This document shows, piece by piece, positions 8,315 to 14,800 of a stretch of 14,895 nucleotides of DNA; the stretch's first letter is position 1; each line of letters starts with the position of its first letter. The position numbers were made by a program, and so were the translations under genes. The notes beneath the pieces were generated by a model. The model was not told where the DNA came from. It did no database searches and saw nothing but the letters and a program-made list of their open reading frames with translations. The stretch spans positions 1-14,895 of the forward strand of contig JBBRPS010000167.1 in assembly GCA_038227745.1 (NCBI GenBank), written 5' to 3'. Origin of the DNA: DASPXY01 sp038227745. GTDB lineage: Bacteria; Planctomycetota; Planctomycetia; Gemmatales; Gemmataceae.

Positions 8315-8342
8315 ATTTTATCCTGGCAGCCAATGACTTCCA
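8315..8342 (-). promoter_or_regulatory. Possible promoter for the sigma-kinase operon
   Basis: On the minus strand TAAAAT (8315-8320) resembles a -10 box (5 of 6), with TGGAAG (8337-8342) 16 bases upstream as a poor -35. It lies about 50 bases before the sigma start in a locally AT-richer patch. This is a guess from motif shape; an ECF-dependent autoregulated promoter would look different. Confidence 0.25.
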
Positions 8343-8754
8343 CGAGCTTGTTAGGGAGTCCTGGCATCAAGGAGCCACGACGCACGGTGCGGCGGCGCGA
8401 GCGTAAACGGAAAAGTGGTCAAGATTTGGTGCGCTACTCGAAGCGCGTTGACCGCCTGGAACAGCGTCCGCCCGGCGAAGTCAACTGACAGGATCAGGTC
8501 TGCGGTCTGCGGGCCTTCCGCCGCAAGCCCGTGGCAGCCGCCGCAGGTCCACCTGAACGAGCGACGTCGGGCCTTCTGCGCCTCAAGAGGAACACGACTC
8601 GATAGCAAACGCGGTGAAAGTCGGGAGCACGGTAAACACATCCATGGATTCTGCTCCGGAACTGTTCCTGGCAGCGCCACAAGCCCCAATCTAGCGCGCT
8701 TCGGTCCGACACACCGAGCGAAGCCGCCGTGCGTCGAACGACACGGGAGTTGAA
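8343..8754. other. Stretch without a recognisable gene
   Basis: About 410 bases between the sigma operon and the ComM fragment. The minus-strand frame at 8351-8689 contains CGGCHG, which fits a CxxCH haem-binding pattern, but the surrounding residues match no cytochrome or other family I know, and there is no clear start signal. I regard it as decayed or non-coding DNA. Confidence 0.35.
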
Positions 8755-8931
8755 GCAGCGCTGCCGGCGGCAGGAGGCGTCTACACCCTGATGATCGGCA
8801 GGCCGGGGACCGGCAAGACGATGCTGGCCAAGCGGCTGCCGACGATCCTGCCGCCGCTGAGCCCGTCCGAGAGCCCGGAGAAGACGCGCAGTTATAGCGC
8901 CATGGGTCGCCTCGATCCGGGCCTGGCGCTA
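8755..8931 (+). pseudogene. Fragment of a ComM/YifB Mg-chelatase-like AAA ATPase
   Basis: The frame starts just after a TGA at 8752-8754 and reads LPAAGG, then a Walker A motif GRPGTGKT (usually GPPGTGKT), then MLAKRLPTILPPLSPSES and YSAMGRLDPG. This matches the Walker A region of the ComM/YifB family, DNA-branch-migration helicases of about 500 residues used in natural transformation. Only about 55 residues remain: the N-terminal Lon-like domain, Walker B and the C-terminal domain are all absent. Similarity stops at about 8925, where the sequence passes into the Nudix remnant on the opposite strand. Not functional. Confidence 0.75.
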
Positions 8932-8936
8932 CTACC

Positions 8937-9218
8937 GACGAACGCCTGCTCGTCGCTCACCGAGTTGGACAGGTGGGTCCGCAGCAGGGGCTCCCAGCGG
9001 CCCGCGGCGTAGCCGGTCTCCTCGCGCAGCTCGCGCCGGGCCGCCTCCAGGGCGTCCTCGCCCTCGGGGATCTCCCAGGAGTAGGCGGACAGGGTGTAGC
9101 GGTACTGGCCGACCAGCAGCACGCGGCCTTCCCCGTCCAGGGCGACGACGCCCACGGCCCGGTTGCGGAAGTGGACGACGCTGTAGACGCCGGGCCGCCC
9201 GTCGGGGGTCGGATTGCC
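8937..9218 (-). pseudogene. Nudix hydrolase core, truncated at both ends
   Basis: The minus strand reads GNPTPDGRPGVYSVVHFRN, then AVGVVALDGEGRVLLVGQYRY, then a Nudix box with RELREETGY and ending SNSVSDEQAFV. This is the core of an ADP-ribose-pyrophosphatase-like Nudix hydrolase. Family members have about 25-30 more residues before it and about 40 after. Here the frame continues past the homology into unrelated sequence and stops at 8892. Upstream it is open to 9494, but with no matching start. The Nudix box also looks short: between WEIPEG and the E preceding ALEAARREL about four residues are missing, so the usual leading glycine is out of register. Probably inactive. Confidence 0.72.
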
Positions 9219-9339
9219 GGTGCTTGCCGGCCGGCTCACGCCCACGCCCACGCCGGCGCGCCCCCTGATAGGATAGAGCGCCGGCCGGCCGCGCCCGTGC
9301 GCAGGGGGGTACGCCGCCCGACGTCCCACCGAGGAAGCC
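9219..9339. other. Short gap between divergent genes
   Basis: This stretch contains tandem CCCACG units (about 9239-9252) and presumably the promoter of the plus-strand zinc-ribbon kinase homologue. A weak AT patch (GATAGGATAGAG, about 9268-9279) is the only -10-like sequence seen. Confidence 0.25.
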
Positions 9340-10777
9340 ATGCGCCCGCGAGGCGCCCCGGAGACACGCCGCATGCCCTTGCTCTTGCGCTGCCCCCACT
9401 GCTCCTCGCCGCTGCAGGCCGCCGACGGGCTGGCCGGCAGGACCGTCCGTTGCCCCATCTGCCAGGGGCTGTGCGGCGTGCCCGGAGGCATCACCGCTCC
9501 TGCGCCGCCCGCCCGGTACTTCGGGACGGGGAGCGACCCCCGCCTTTCGCCCCGGCCGCTTCCGCGGGGACGGAGTCTGCTCAGGCGGCCCCGAAGGACT
9601 GCCCCTGCTGCGGCGCTTCTCTGCCGGAAGGGGCGGTCGCCTGCAAGGACTGCGGCGTCTTGCCGTCGGACGACGACCAGGCCCCGCCCAGCCTGTGCGG
9701 GAACCCGGCCTGCGGGGTCGCCAACCCGCCCCGGGAGCGCCTCTGCCAGCGGTGCGGCACCCCGCTGCCCCAGGCCGCCGGCGCCCTCCTGTACGGCCGC
9801 TACCGGTTGGAGGGGGTCGTCGGCTCTGGCGGCTTCGGCACCGTCTACAAGGCGATCGACACCCGGAGGGCAATCGCCTGGTCGCGATCAAGGAGATGAT
9901 CAACGTCCGCCCGGAGGAACTGCCCGCGCGGCTGGACTGCTTCCGCCGCCAGGCTGAAGTGCTCCGGTCCCTGGGGGGCCTGGCGCTCGCGCCCCGGCTC
10001 TACGACTTCATCGAGGAGGGGGAGACAGCCCGGCTGGTGCTCGAATACATCCCCGGTCGGGATCTCTGGGGCGTCCTGGAGGCAAACGGTCATCAACCCT
10101 TCCCCTTCGACCGGGTCGTTGAGTGGGGGGTCGCCCTGTGCGACCTGCTAGCCGCCATGCACGCGCAGGACCCCCCACTGCTGTACGCCGGCATGGAGCC
10201 GGGGAACATCCTCCTCCTGGCAGACGGCCGCTCCATCCGCGTGGTGGGCTTCACCCTGGCGCGGCCCCTGGGCCTGGCCCCGCGGAGCTGGACGGCGTCC
10301 AGACTACGGGTCTACGGGATGTGCAACGCCCCGCCGGAGCAAATCATCGGCAAGCCCGAGCCCCGCAGTGACCTGTACGCCCTGGCCGGCACGCTGTACG
10401 AGCTGGCCACGGGCAAAGCCCCGGAGGAACTGGGGATGCACCCCGCGGGGGAGCTGGCGAAGCAGCTGGCCGCCCCCGACTCTCCGCTGCCGGCACAGCA
10501 CCGCTGGTTGTACGAGTTGCTGGCGATCAACCTGGCGGAGGATGTCCACGAGCGCTACTTCTCCGCCCGGGAGGTGAAGGCGGACCTGGAGCGAAGACAG
10601 GTCACCCGGCAGGTGGAGTGCGGCCAATGCCGTCAGGTCAACCCGGTCCGGCCGCCGTACTGCCTGGCCTGCTGTCAGCCGCTGACGGAACTGTCCCCGA
10701 TCCCGTGCGGGGCCTGCGCCGGCCAGAACCGGCTGGGCAGCCGGCACTGCGTCCACTGCGGCGGCCGGTTACGGTAA
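9340..10777 (+). pseudogene. Zinc-ribbon protein pseudokinase, frame broken twice by apparent one-base losses
   Basis: One protein is spread over three frames. Frame one (9340 to about 9537) gives an N-terminal zinc ribbon (CPHC...CPIC). Frame two (about 9541-9866) adds CPCC...CKDC and CGNPAC...CQRC ribbons, then the kinase N-lobe with glycine loop GSGGFG (from 9822). Frame three (about 9867-10777) gives VAIK (lysine 9890-9892), the rest of the kinase fold and a C-terminal double ribbon (CGQC...CLAC, CGAC...CVHC). Adding one C to the C-run at 9537-9541 and one G near 9865 restores one frame of about 480 residues. The catalytic loop reads YAGMEPGN (10184-10207) instead of HRD/YRDxKPxN, and DFG reads GFT (10247-10255), so catalytic and metal-binding aspartates are missing. 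It is thus a pseudokinase, probably a zinc-dependent scaffold or sensor. ATG at 9340 (GAGGAA upstream) or 9373 (GGAG upstream) could be the start. The breaks may be assembly errors, leaving a live gene. Confidence 0.75.
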
Positions 10778-11091
10778 GGTGCGGCGGCCGATGTCGCAGC
10801 GAACCGGGGGTAGCCCACCAGGTAGGGATGGGAGATGGACGGCCACCCGCCGGGCTGTCTGCGATCATGAGAGCCCTTCACCAGGACGTGGGTAGAGCGC
10901 TGGGGCTTATGCTCAACTCTGTGAGGTCCGTGCTGGCTCTCACGCAGACTTGCCCGCACACCTGGCGGCTGAATCCGCGTCCCGACGGCGCCCCGCATCT
11001 CCTTGCCATGCCGCGCCGCCCCTGGCTACGATGAATTCATCCTGCCACGGCCCTCCCGTACCGGCCCCGGAAGTTCCTGAGTGAAGGAGAC
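10778..11091. other. 314-base gap without a gene
   Basis: No coding frame with recognisable content. An inverted pair TGAGAGCC (10868-10875) and GGCTCTCA (10935-10942) is visible. A good Shine-Dalgarno (GAAGGAGAC) near the right end precedes the small frame at 11092. Confidence 0.35.
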
Positions 11092-11394
11092 ATGCGTGAC
11101 ATATTCCCCCAGTAAATGGCTCCTCGCCTGCGGCCTGACCTGCGCGGCCCCTCGCGGCGCCTGGCCCTCGAGGCGCAGGCCGCCGCCCTGTTCGCCGCCG
11201 CCCCAGTGCAGACCCTCGCCGTTTCCCTCACGGCGCGTTCGGCGGATGCACTGGCCGCCCTGCCGGCCTCGGCCCGCCTGCACCGCCTCGAACTGCTCGC
11301 CAACCGGCGGGGCGGGCTGGAGGACCGGGGGGCTGCCGCCCTGGCCACCCACCCGCGCCTCCGTTACCTCGCCGCGGTCATGCTCCGCCTGCAG
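11092..11394 (+). pseudogene. Leucine-rich-repeat type fragment (Gemmata repeat-protein family)
   Basis: A strong GAAGGAG site leads to ATG at 11092, which encodes only MRDIFPQ before TAA (11113-11115). A second ATG follows immediately (11116). Its frame reads LEAQAAALFAAAPVQTLAVSL, then RLHRLELLANRRGG, then GAAALATHPRLRYLAAV, which has the spacing of the degenerate leucine-rich repeats found in large Gemmataceae paralogous families (those with a TIGR02996-type N-terminal domain). Those proteins are several hundred residues long; here only about 90 residues remain before the sequence enters an inverted repeat at 11403. Identification is by repeat pattern only. Likely a non-functional remnant. 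Confidence 0.45.
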
Positions 11395-11402
11395 CCACGC
11401 CT

Positions 11403-11535
11403 TGGCCGGTTTGGCCGGTTCCGGGACAGGGGATGGTCCTGTTGCCGCGAGAAGCAACGGTCAAGGCAGAACCGTGCGCTCCTGAACGCGTCGCTCTGGA
11501 GGTGGGCAGCACGCAACAACCGGCCAAACCGTCCA
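11403..11535. repeat. Inverted-repeat element between two gene fragments
   Basis: TGGCCGGTTTGGCCGGTT (11403-11420) is repeated as its reverse complement at 11518-11535 with 17 of 18 matches; the inner 13 bases match perfectly. The left arm itself contains a doubled TTGGCCGGTT unit. The 133-base unit sits exactly between the LRR-type and VOC-type fragments. It lacks the TA borders of the elements at 195-414 and 669-787, so it belongs to a different repeat class. It could be a miniature mobile element or a long stem-loop. Confidence 0.5.
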
Positions 11536-11819
11536 GAACCACCCGTGACGCCGGTTTCTGTCAATTCGCCGCATACTCTTTGTGGCCAGTTCCGCACCCG
11601 GGGTGCGACAATCGTCTGGGCCGCAAGGGCAAGTTCGGCCGACACATCGCCGTCGCTATCCCGCTGGCGGAGTTCGACGGCCTGAAGCGCCGGCTGCTGG
11701 CGCACGGCGCCGTGCGGATCGACCCGGAGCACCCGACGCCGTTCGCCCGCTTCTTCTTCCGCGACGCCGACGGCTACGTCTGTGAGGTCGTTGCGGTGGA
11801 GCGCCAGGCGGAGGCGTGA
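11433..11819 (+). pseudogene. C-terminal part of a VOC-family (glyoxalase/bleomycin-resistance) protein
   Basis: Only the last 60 or so residues, from about 11621, look like a real protein: GRHIAVAIPLAEFDGLKRRL, then PEHPTPFARFFFRDADGYVC and EVVAVE. FFFRDADGYVCEV is the typical closing strand of VOC domains, whose glutamate often binds a metal. The N-terminal half of the domain is missing; the open frame back to ATG 11433 runs through the inverted-repeat element and encodes unrelated residues. The TGA at 11817-11819 is 10 bases before the metallophosphoesterase start, so the parent gene was probably the first gene of that operon. Confidence 0.6.
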
Positions 11820-11829
11820 GGAGGAAAGC

Positions 11830-12450
11830 ATGCGCCTTGGGCTGGTGACGGACATTCATGATCACATCGAGCCGCTCGCCCGCGCGCTGGAGTTGTTCCA
11901 CCGGTGCGGCGTCGATCTCGTCGTCACACTGGGGGACAGCTGCGACGCCTTCACCCGGCACAGCCGGGCCGCTGAGGTCGTCGATTTGCTCCGGCAGGCG
12001 CAGGCGGTCGGTGTGTGGGGCAACCACGACATGGGGCTGTGCCACGCGGTTGACGAGCGCACGCGCCGGCGCTACTCCCCCGCAGTCCTCGACTACCTGG
12101 CGACGATGAAGCCCCGGCTCGTCCTGGGAGAGTGCCACTTCAGCCATGTCGAGCCGGCCGTTGACCCTCACGACGCGCAGGCGCTCTGGTCCTTCGACGA
12201 GGAGGAACCGCTGGACTTCGCCCGCCGGGCGCGGCAGAGCTTCGCGGCGGTGACCGAGCGGCTGGTCTTCGTCGGCCACTACCACCGCTGGCTGGCCGCG
12301 ACGGCGGATGGGCCGCTTGACTGGCGTGGGGAAGCGCCGCTTAGCCTGGCGGGCGAGGGGCAGTACTTCGTGGTGGTCGGGGCGGTCTTCCAGGGGCAGT
12401 GCGGCATCCTCGACACGAACCGCGCCGAGTTGTACCCCCTCCCCTGCTGA
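11830..12450 (+). CDS. Calcineurin-like metallophosphoesterase
   Basis: A 206-residue protein with the ordered metal-binding motifs of the family: DxH at 8-10, GD at 35-36, GNHD at 64-67 and GHYH at 149-152, with further histidines H103 and H106 in between. Such enzymes hydrolyse phosphate mono- or diesters with two metal ions; the size and single-domain build suit a small phosphodiesterase of the YfcE/MJ0936 sort, but the substrate cannot be read from sequence. The start at 11830 is set by the GAGGAGGAAAG Shine-Dalgarno just upstream; an in-frame ATG at 11782 lies inside the VOC fragment and adds no domain. No signal peptide is seen, so it is likely cytoplasmic. It is followed after 15 bases by the STAS gene, implying one operon. 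Confidence 0.88.
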   Translation: MRLGLVTDIHDHIEPLARALELFHRCGVDLVVTLGDSCDAFTRHSRAAEVVDLLRQAQAVGVWGNHDMGLCHAVDERTRRRYSPAVLDYLATMKPRLVLGECHFSHVEPAVDPHDAQALWSFDEEEPLDFARRARQSFAAVTERLVFVGHYHRWLAATADGPLDWRGEAPLSLAGEGQYFVVVGAVFQGQCGILDTNRAELYPLPC

Positions 12451-12465
12451 GAGACGAGGAGTGCG

Positions 12466-12843
12466 ATGGCCGACCTGCACCGGATGGCGGTGGAATGGGT
12501 CGGCGACGTGGCGGTCGCCCTGCTGCGTGACCGTTCGCCCCGGGACGAGGATGTGGTGGTTCTCCGCGCGGAGTTCCGCCGGCTCCTCGCCCTGCCGCCG
12601 TGCCAGCACGTCGTCATCGACTTCCGCGACGTCGAGTTCTTCGACGCGAACCTCCGTGGGGTACTCGTCTGGCTGTATCGTGAGTTGCAGCAGCGGGACA
12701 GCCGCCTGGCACTCTGCGGACTGCCGCCCTGTATGCGGGAACACCCGACGATCGAGCAGTTCGCGTCGTTCCTGACAATCGCGGACCGGCTGGAGGACGC
12801 CCTGGCGGCCCTGCGCCCACAAGAAGAGGGAGGCGCCGGCTGA
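12466..12843 (+). CDS. STAS-domain protein (anti-sigma-factor-antagonist-like) lacking the phospho-serine
   Basis: A 125-residue single-domain protein. VVIDFRDVEFFDANLRGVLV (residues 49-68), followed by an amphipathic helix and RLALCGLPPCMRE (80-92), is the classic STAS pattern of SpoIIAA/RsbV-type anti-anti-sigma factors. In those proteins the motif is DSSG and the second serine is phosphorylated by an anti-sigma kinase. Here the segment is D60-A61-N62-L63, so the phosphorylatable serine is absent. The protein may therefore be permanently in the binding state, or use STAS only as a scaffold. GAGGAG lies 6 bases before the ATG. No anti-sigma kinase or matching sigma gene is adjacent. It sits between the phosphoesterase and a cysteine hydrolase remnant in one tight plus-strand run. 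Confidence 0.8.
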   Translation: MADLHRMAVEWVGDVAVALLRDRSPRDEDVVVLRAEFRRLLALPPCQHVVIDFRDVEFFDANLRGVLVWLYRELQQRDSRLALCGLPPCMREHPTIEQFASFLTIADRLEDALAALRPQEEGGAG

Positions 12844-12906
12844 CCCGGCGTGCGGTGGGTCAGTCGCGGGGCGTCCTGCAGCCAGACGCAGACAGGGGAG
12901 AACACA

Positions 12907-13098
12907 ATGGTAGCGGTCGATGAAGTGCTTCGCGTGAGGCAGGAGCGGATTGACGAGCTGCGCCGCCTGGAGCCGAGGCGGGCGGCTCTGCCGGTGATCG
13001 ACCTGCAGCGCGGCTTCCTGGACCCGTGCGCGGCCCTGGAGGTGCCGCCGGGGCGCGCCATCATCCCGAACCTGCAGCGCCTGATCGAGGCCTGTCGC
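12907..13098 (+). pseudogene. N-terminal fragment of an isochorismatase-like cysteine hydrolase
   Basis: From ATG at 12907, with GGGGAG upstream, about 64 residues read cleanly: MVAVDEVLRVRQERIDELRR, then ALPVIDLQRGFLDPCAALEV and IIPNLQRLIEACR. VIDxQRGFLDP is the opening strand of cysteine hydrolases and carries the first catalytic Asp. The later catalytic Lys and Cys, about two thirds of the protein, are missing: similarity ends near 13098 and the frame runs on as junk to 13449, overlapping the integrase gene on the opposite strand. It was likely the last gene of the phosphoesterase-STAS operon before a deletion, possibly linked to integration next door. Not functional as an enzyme. Confidence 0.72.
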
Positions 13099-13367
13099 CG
13101 TCTACCTGAGCCGGTGGCGGGCCTCGGCCGCCGCCCTGGAGAACCGGACGTTCGTGAAGAGGCGCCGGGCGTCCACGGAGTTGGCTGCCGTGCGCGTGGA
13201 CGCCCGGCGGACACCCTTGCCCTCCATCCAGAAAAGTGCGTCACAGGGGAAGACCGTAACTCTCACGGCCACGGTCCGCGTGTCCGGCAACGGTCACGTA
13301 CGGCGGGGCGAGCCGCGTTGCCGGACCTCCTTCCTCTCCCCAAGGGTTCGTCGGCGTCGGTCATCCC
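13099..13367. other. Junction between the hydrolase fragment and the integrase
   Basis: About 270 bases with no complete gene. One plus-strand frame contains SASQGKTVTLTATVRVSGNG, which recalls bacterial Ig-like repeat domains (the Big_3 type, as in YGQSVTLTATV), but only about 25 residues fit. It may be one more gene scrap in this deletion-prone region. Confidence 0.3.
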
Positions 13368-14594
13368 TCAGCCGAACACCCGCGTGATCGCCTCCTTCAT
13401 GACGCCGGGGTACAGGTGGCGGTATCGCTTGCGCTGTTCCTCCGACTGATGGCCGACCACCTCGTCGATCACCCGCTGGTCCACGCCCTCGCTCGCCAGC
13501 GTCGAGATGAAGGAGTGCCGCAGGACGTGGTAGCCCCGCATCGCTTGCCACTTCGAGTCCGCCACCGTCCGCTTGAAGTGGTCGTGCGCCTCGTCCTTCG
13601 TGACCGCCGTCGGTCCGTCGCGCTTCGTCTTGCTGCGCGTGACGCGCTGCGCCTGGCAGGACAGGGGAGGGCATTCAGGCCGGACGGCGAGCCAACCACG
13701 GAGGGTGTCGGCCAGCTTCGGGGTGATCGGGGCCGTCCGGGTGGAGCGTTTCCCCTTCAGCCGCTTCTTCTCGCGCACCGTCACGACGCCGCCGGTCAGG
13801 TCCACGTCCGTCACGAGCGCCCGCAGAATCTCACTGCGGCGGGCGCCGGTGTAGGCGGCGAAGGCGACCATCGGGAAGACCCACGGCAGCGTGGCGTTCC
13901 GGCGGACGTGCTCCAGAAACTCCTCGATCTCCGGTCGGGTCAGGTACAGCCCCTCCCAGGGCGCCGCCTTCTTGTCATCGTCGGGCTTCTCGGCGGCGAT
14001 GATCGCCTCGATCTCGGCGAACGTGCGGAACGGTTCCTTCTCCTCCTCCTTGGGGAAGCGCAGGCCGCGGCCGGGGAACGCGCCCTTGAGCAGTCCGCCG
14101 TGGACGGCCCAGTTCCAGCACGCACGGACGGTCGCGATCTCCTTCTTGAGCGTCACGGGCGCGACGCCCTTCTTGCGCCGCCGTTCCACATGCTCCTGCA
14201 GGTTGAGAAGGGTGAGCCCCTGGACACGGAAACGCTCGCCGACCGTCACGGCGAACTGGTTGAGGTGGGTCCGCGACGTCCCAAGGGAGTTCTCCTCGAC
14301 GGTGCCGTTCGCGTGCGTCTGCAGGTAGTGGTCGATGAGTTGCCGTGCCGTCGTGGTCTCGGGCCTGACGGAAACCACCGGGGCTTTTCCGCCGGCGGCA
14401 ACGAAATCTTCGAGCGTGACCCCTTCTGGGATTGTCAGCCGGCCGCGTTCGAGGAGGGCGAGCGTCTCGTCCACCTCGGCCCGCTTCGCCTGAGCCTGAG
14501 CTTCGGGGACGCTGCCGACGGTGAAGTAGTAGCGCTGTCCCCGGAAGCGGAACGTGCAGTAGTAGGCGTCGCCTTTCTTTCGTACTCCAGCCAT
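13368..14594 (-). CDS. Tyrosine recombinase (phage/island-type integrase)
   Basis: A 408-residue site-specific recombinase. The first 50 residues (YYCTFRFRGQRYYFTVG) look like an arm-binding domain, 82-170 are the helical core-binding domain and 185-408 the catalytic domain. Catalytic residues are visible: R252 in TGARRSE, a lysine in the beta-hairpin (about K280-282), H356 and R359 in HVLR, H382 in VGH and the nucleophile Y391 in RYRHLY. All are present, so it should be active. It would cut and rejoin DNA at an attachment site, and the tRNA-Leu-like sequence 120 bases upstream is the obvious candidate. The start at 14594 is preferred because GGGGAGG lies 5 bases upstream; a longer frame to 14666 only adds 24 unconserved residues across the region next to the terminator. 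Confidence 0.92.
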   Translation of the reverse strand: MAGVRKKGDAYYCTFRFRGQRYYFTVGSVPEAQAQAKRAEVDETLALLERGRLTIPEGVTLEDFVAAGGKAPVVSVRPETTTARQLIDHYLQTHANGTVEENSLGTSRTHLNQFAVTVGERFRVQGLTLLNLQEHVERRRKKGVAPVTLKKEIATVRACWNWAVHGGLLKGAFPGRGLRFPKEEEKEPFRTFAEIEAIIAAEKPDDDKKAAPWEGLYLTRPEIEEFLEHVRRNATLPWVFPMVAFAAYTGARRSEILRALVTDVDLTGGVVTVREKKRLKGKRSTRTAPITPKLADTLRGWLAVRPECPPLSCQAQRVTRSKTKRDGPTAVTKDEAHDHFKRTVADSKWQAMRGYHVLRHSFISTLASEGVDQRVIDEVVGHQSEEQRKRYRHLYPGVMKEAITRVFG

Positions 14595-14670
14595 GTGCGC
14601 CTCCCCTTCGGAAACGCCCTGTAGATGCCCTGTTGGCGGAAAAATGGCGGAAAGTGCCGTCGCCAACGAA

Positions 14671-14703
14671 AAGGGCCTACGGCATTATTCGCCGTAAGCC
14701 CTT
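14671..14703 (-). terminator. Rho-independent-type hairpin after the tRNA-like sequence
   Basis: On the minus strand AAGGGCTTACGGC (14703-14691) pairs with GCCGTAGGCCCTT (14683-14671), a 13-bp stem with one T-G wobble and a 7-base loop. The stem ends in a run of four T. It lies 11 bases past the tRNA-like 3' end and before the integrase start, so it fits as the tRNA terminator. Confidence 0.65.
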
Positions 14704-14714
14704 GAAAGGAAAGG

Positions 14715-14800
14715 TGCCGAAGAGAGGACTCGAACCTCCACTCCCGTTAAGGGAACCAGGTCCTGAACCTGGCGCGTCTGCCGTTCGGTCACGTTGCGGT
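14715..14800 (-). tRNA. tRNA-Leu(CAG)-like sequence with degraded 5' half; probable integrase attachment site
   Basis: Reading the minus strand, GGCAGACGCGCC leads into anticodon stem CCAGG, loop TTCAGGA (anticodon CAG at 14765-14763) and CCTGG. A long variable arm TCCC-TTAA-CGGGA, a T-arm with TTCGAGT, and acceptor strand CTTCGGC with discriminator A (14715) follow. This is a good class II tRNA-Leu 3' portion. The 5' strand needed to pair with CTTCGGC would be GCCGAAG, but the sequence reads ACCGCAACG, and the D-stem does not pair. So the gene is not intact: either the 3' fragment of a tRNA used as an att core, or a decayed tRNA. No CCA check is possible beyond ACC being encoded. Confidence 0.55.

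Noticed and set aside
8351..8689. Possible cytochrome c-like CxxCH protein on the minus strand
   Set aside because: Only the five-residue motif fits; flanking sequence is not haem-protein-like and no start signal is seen.
13154..13387. Ig-like repeat domain protein
   Set aside because: Only about 25 residues resemble such a domain and the rest is Arg-rich, so I list it as a possible scrap only.
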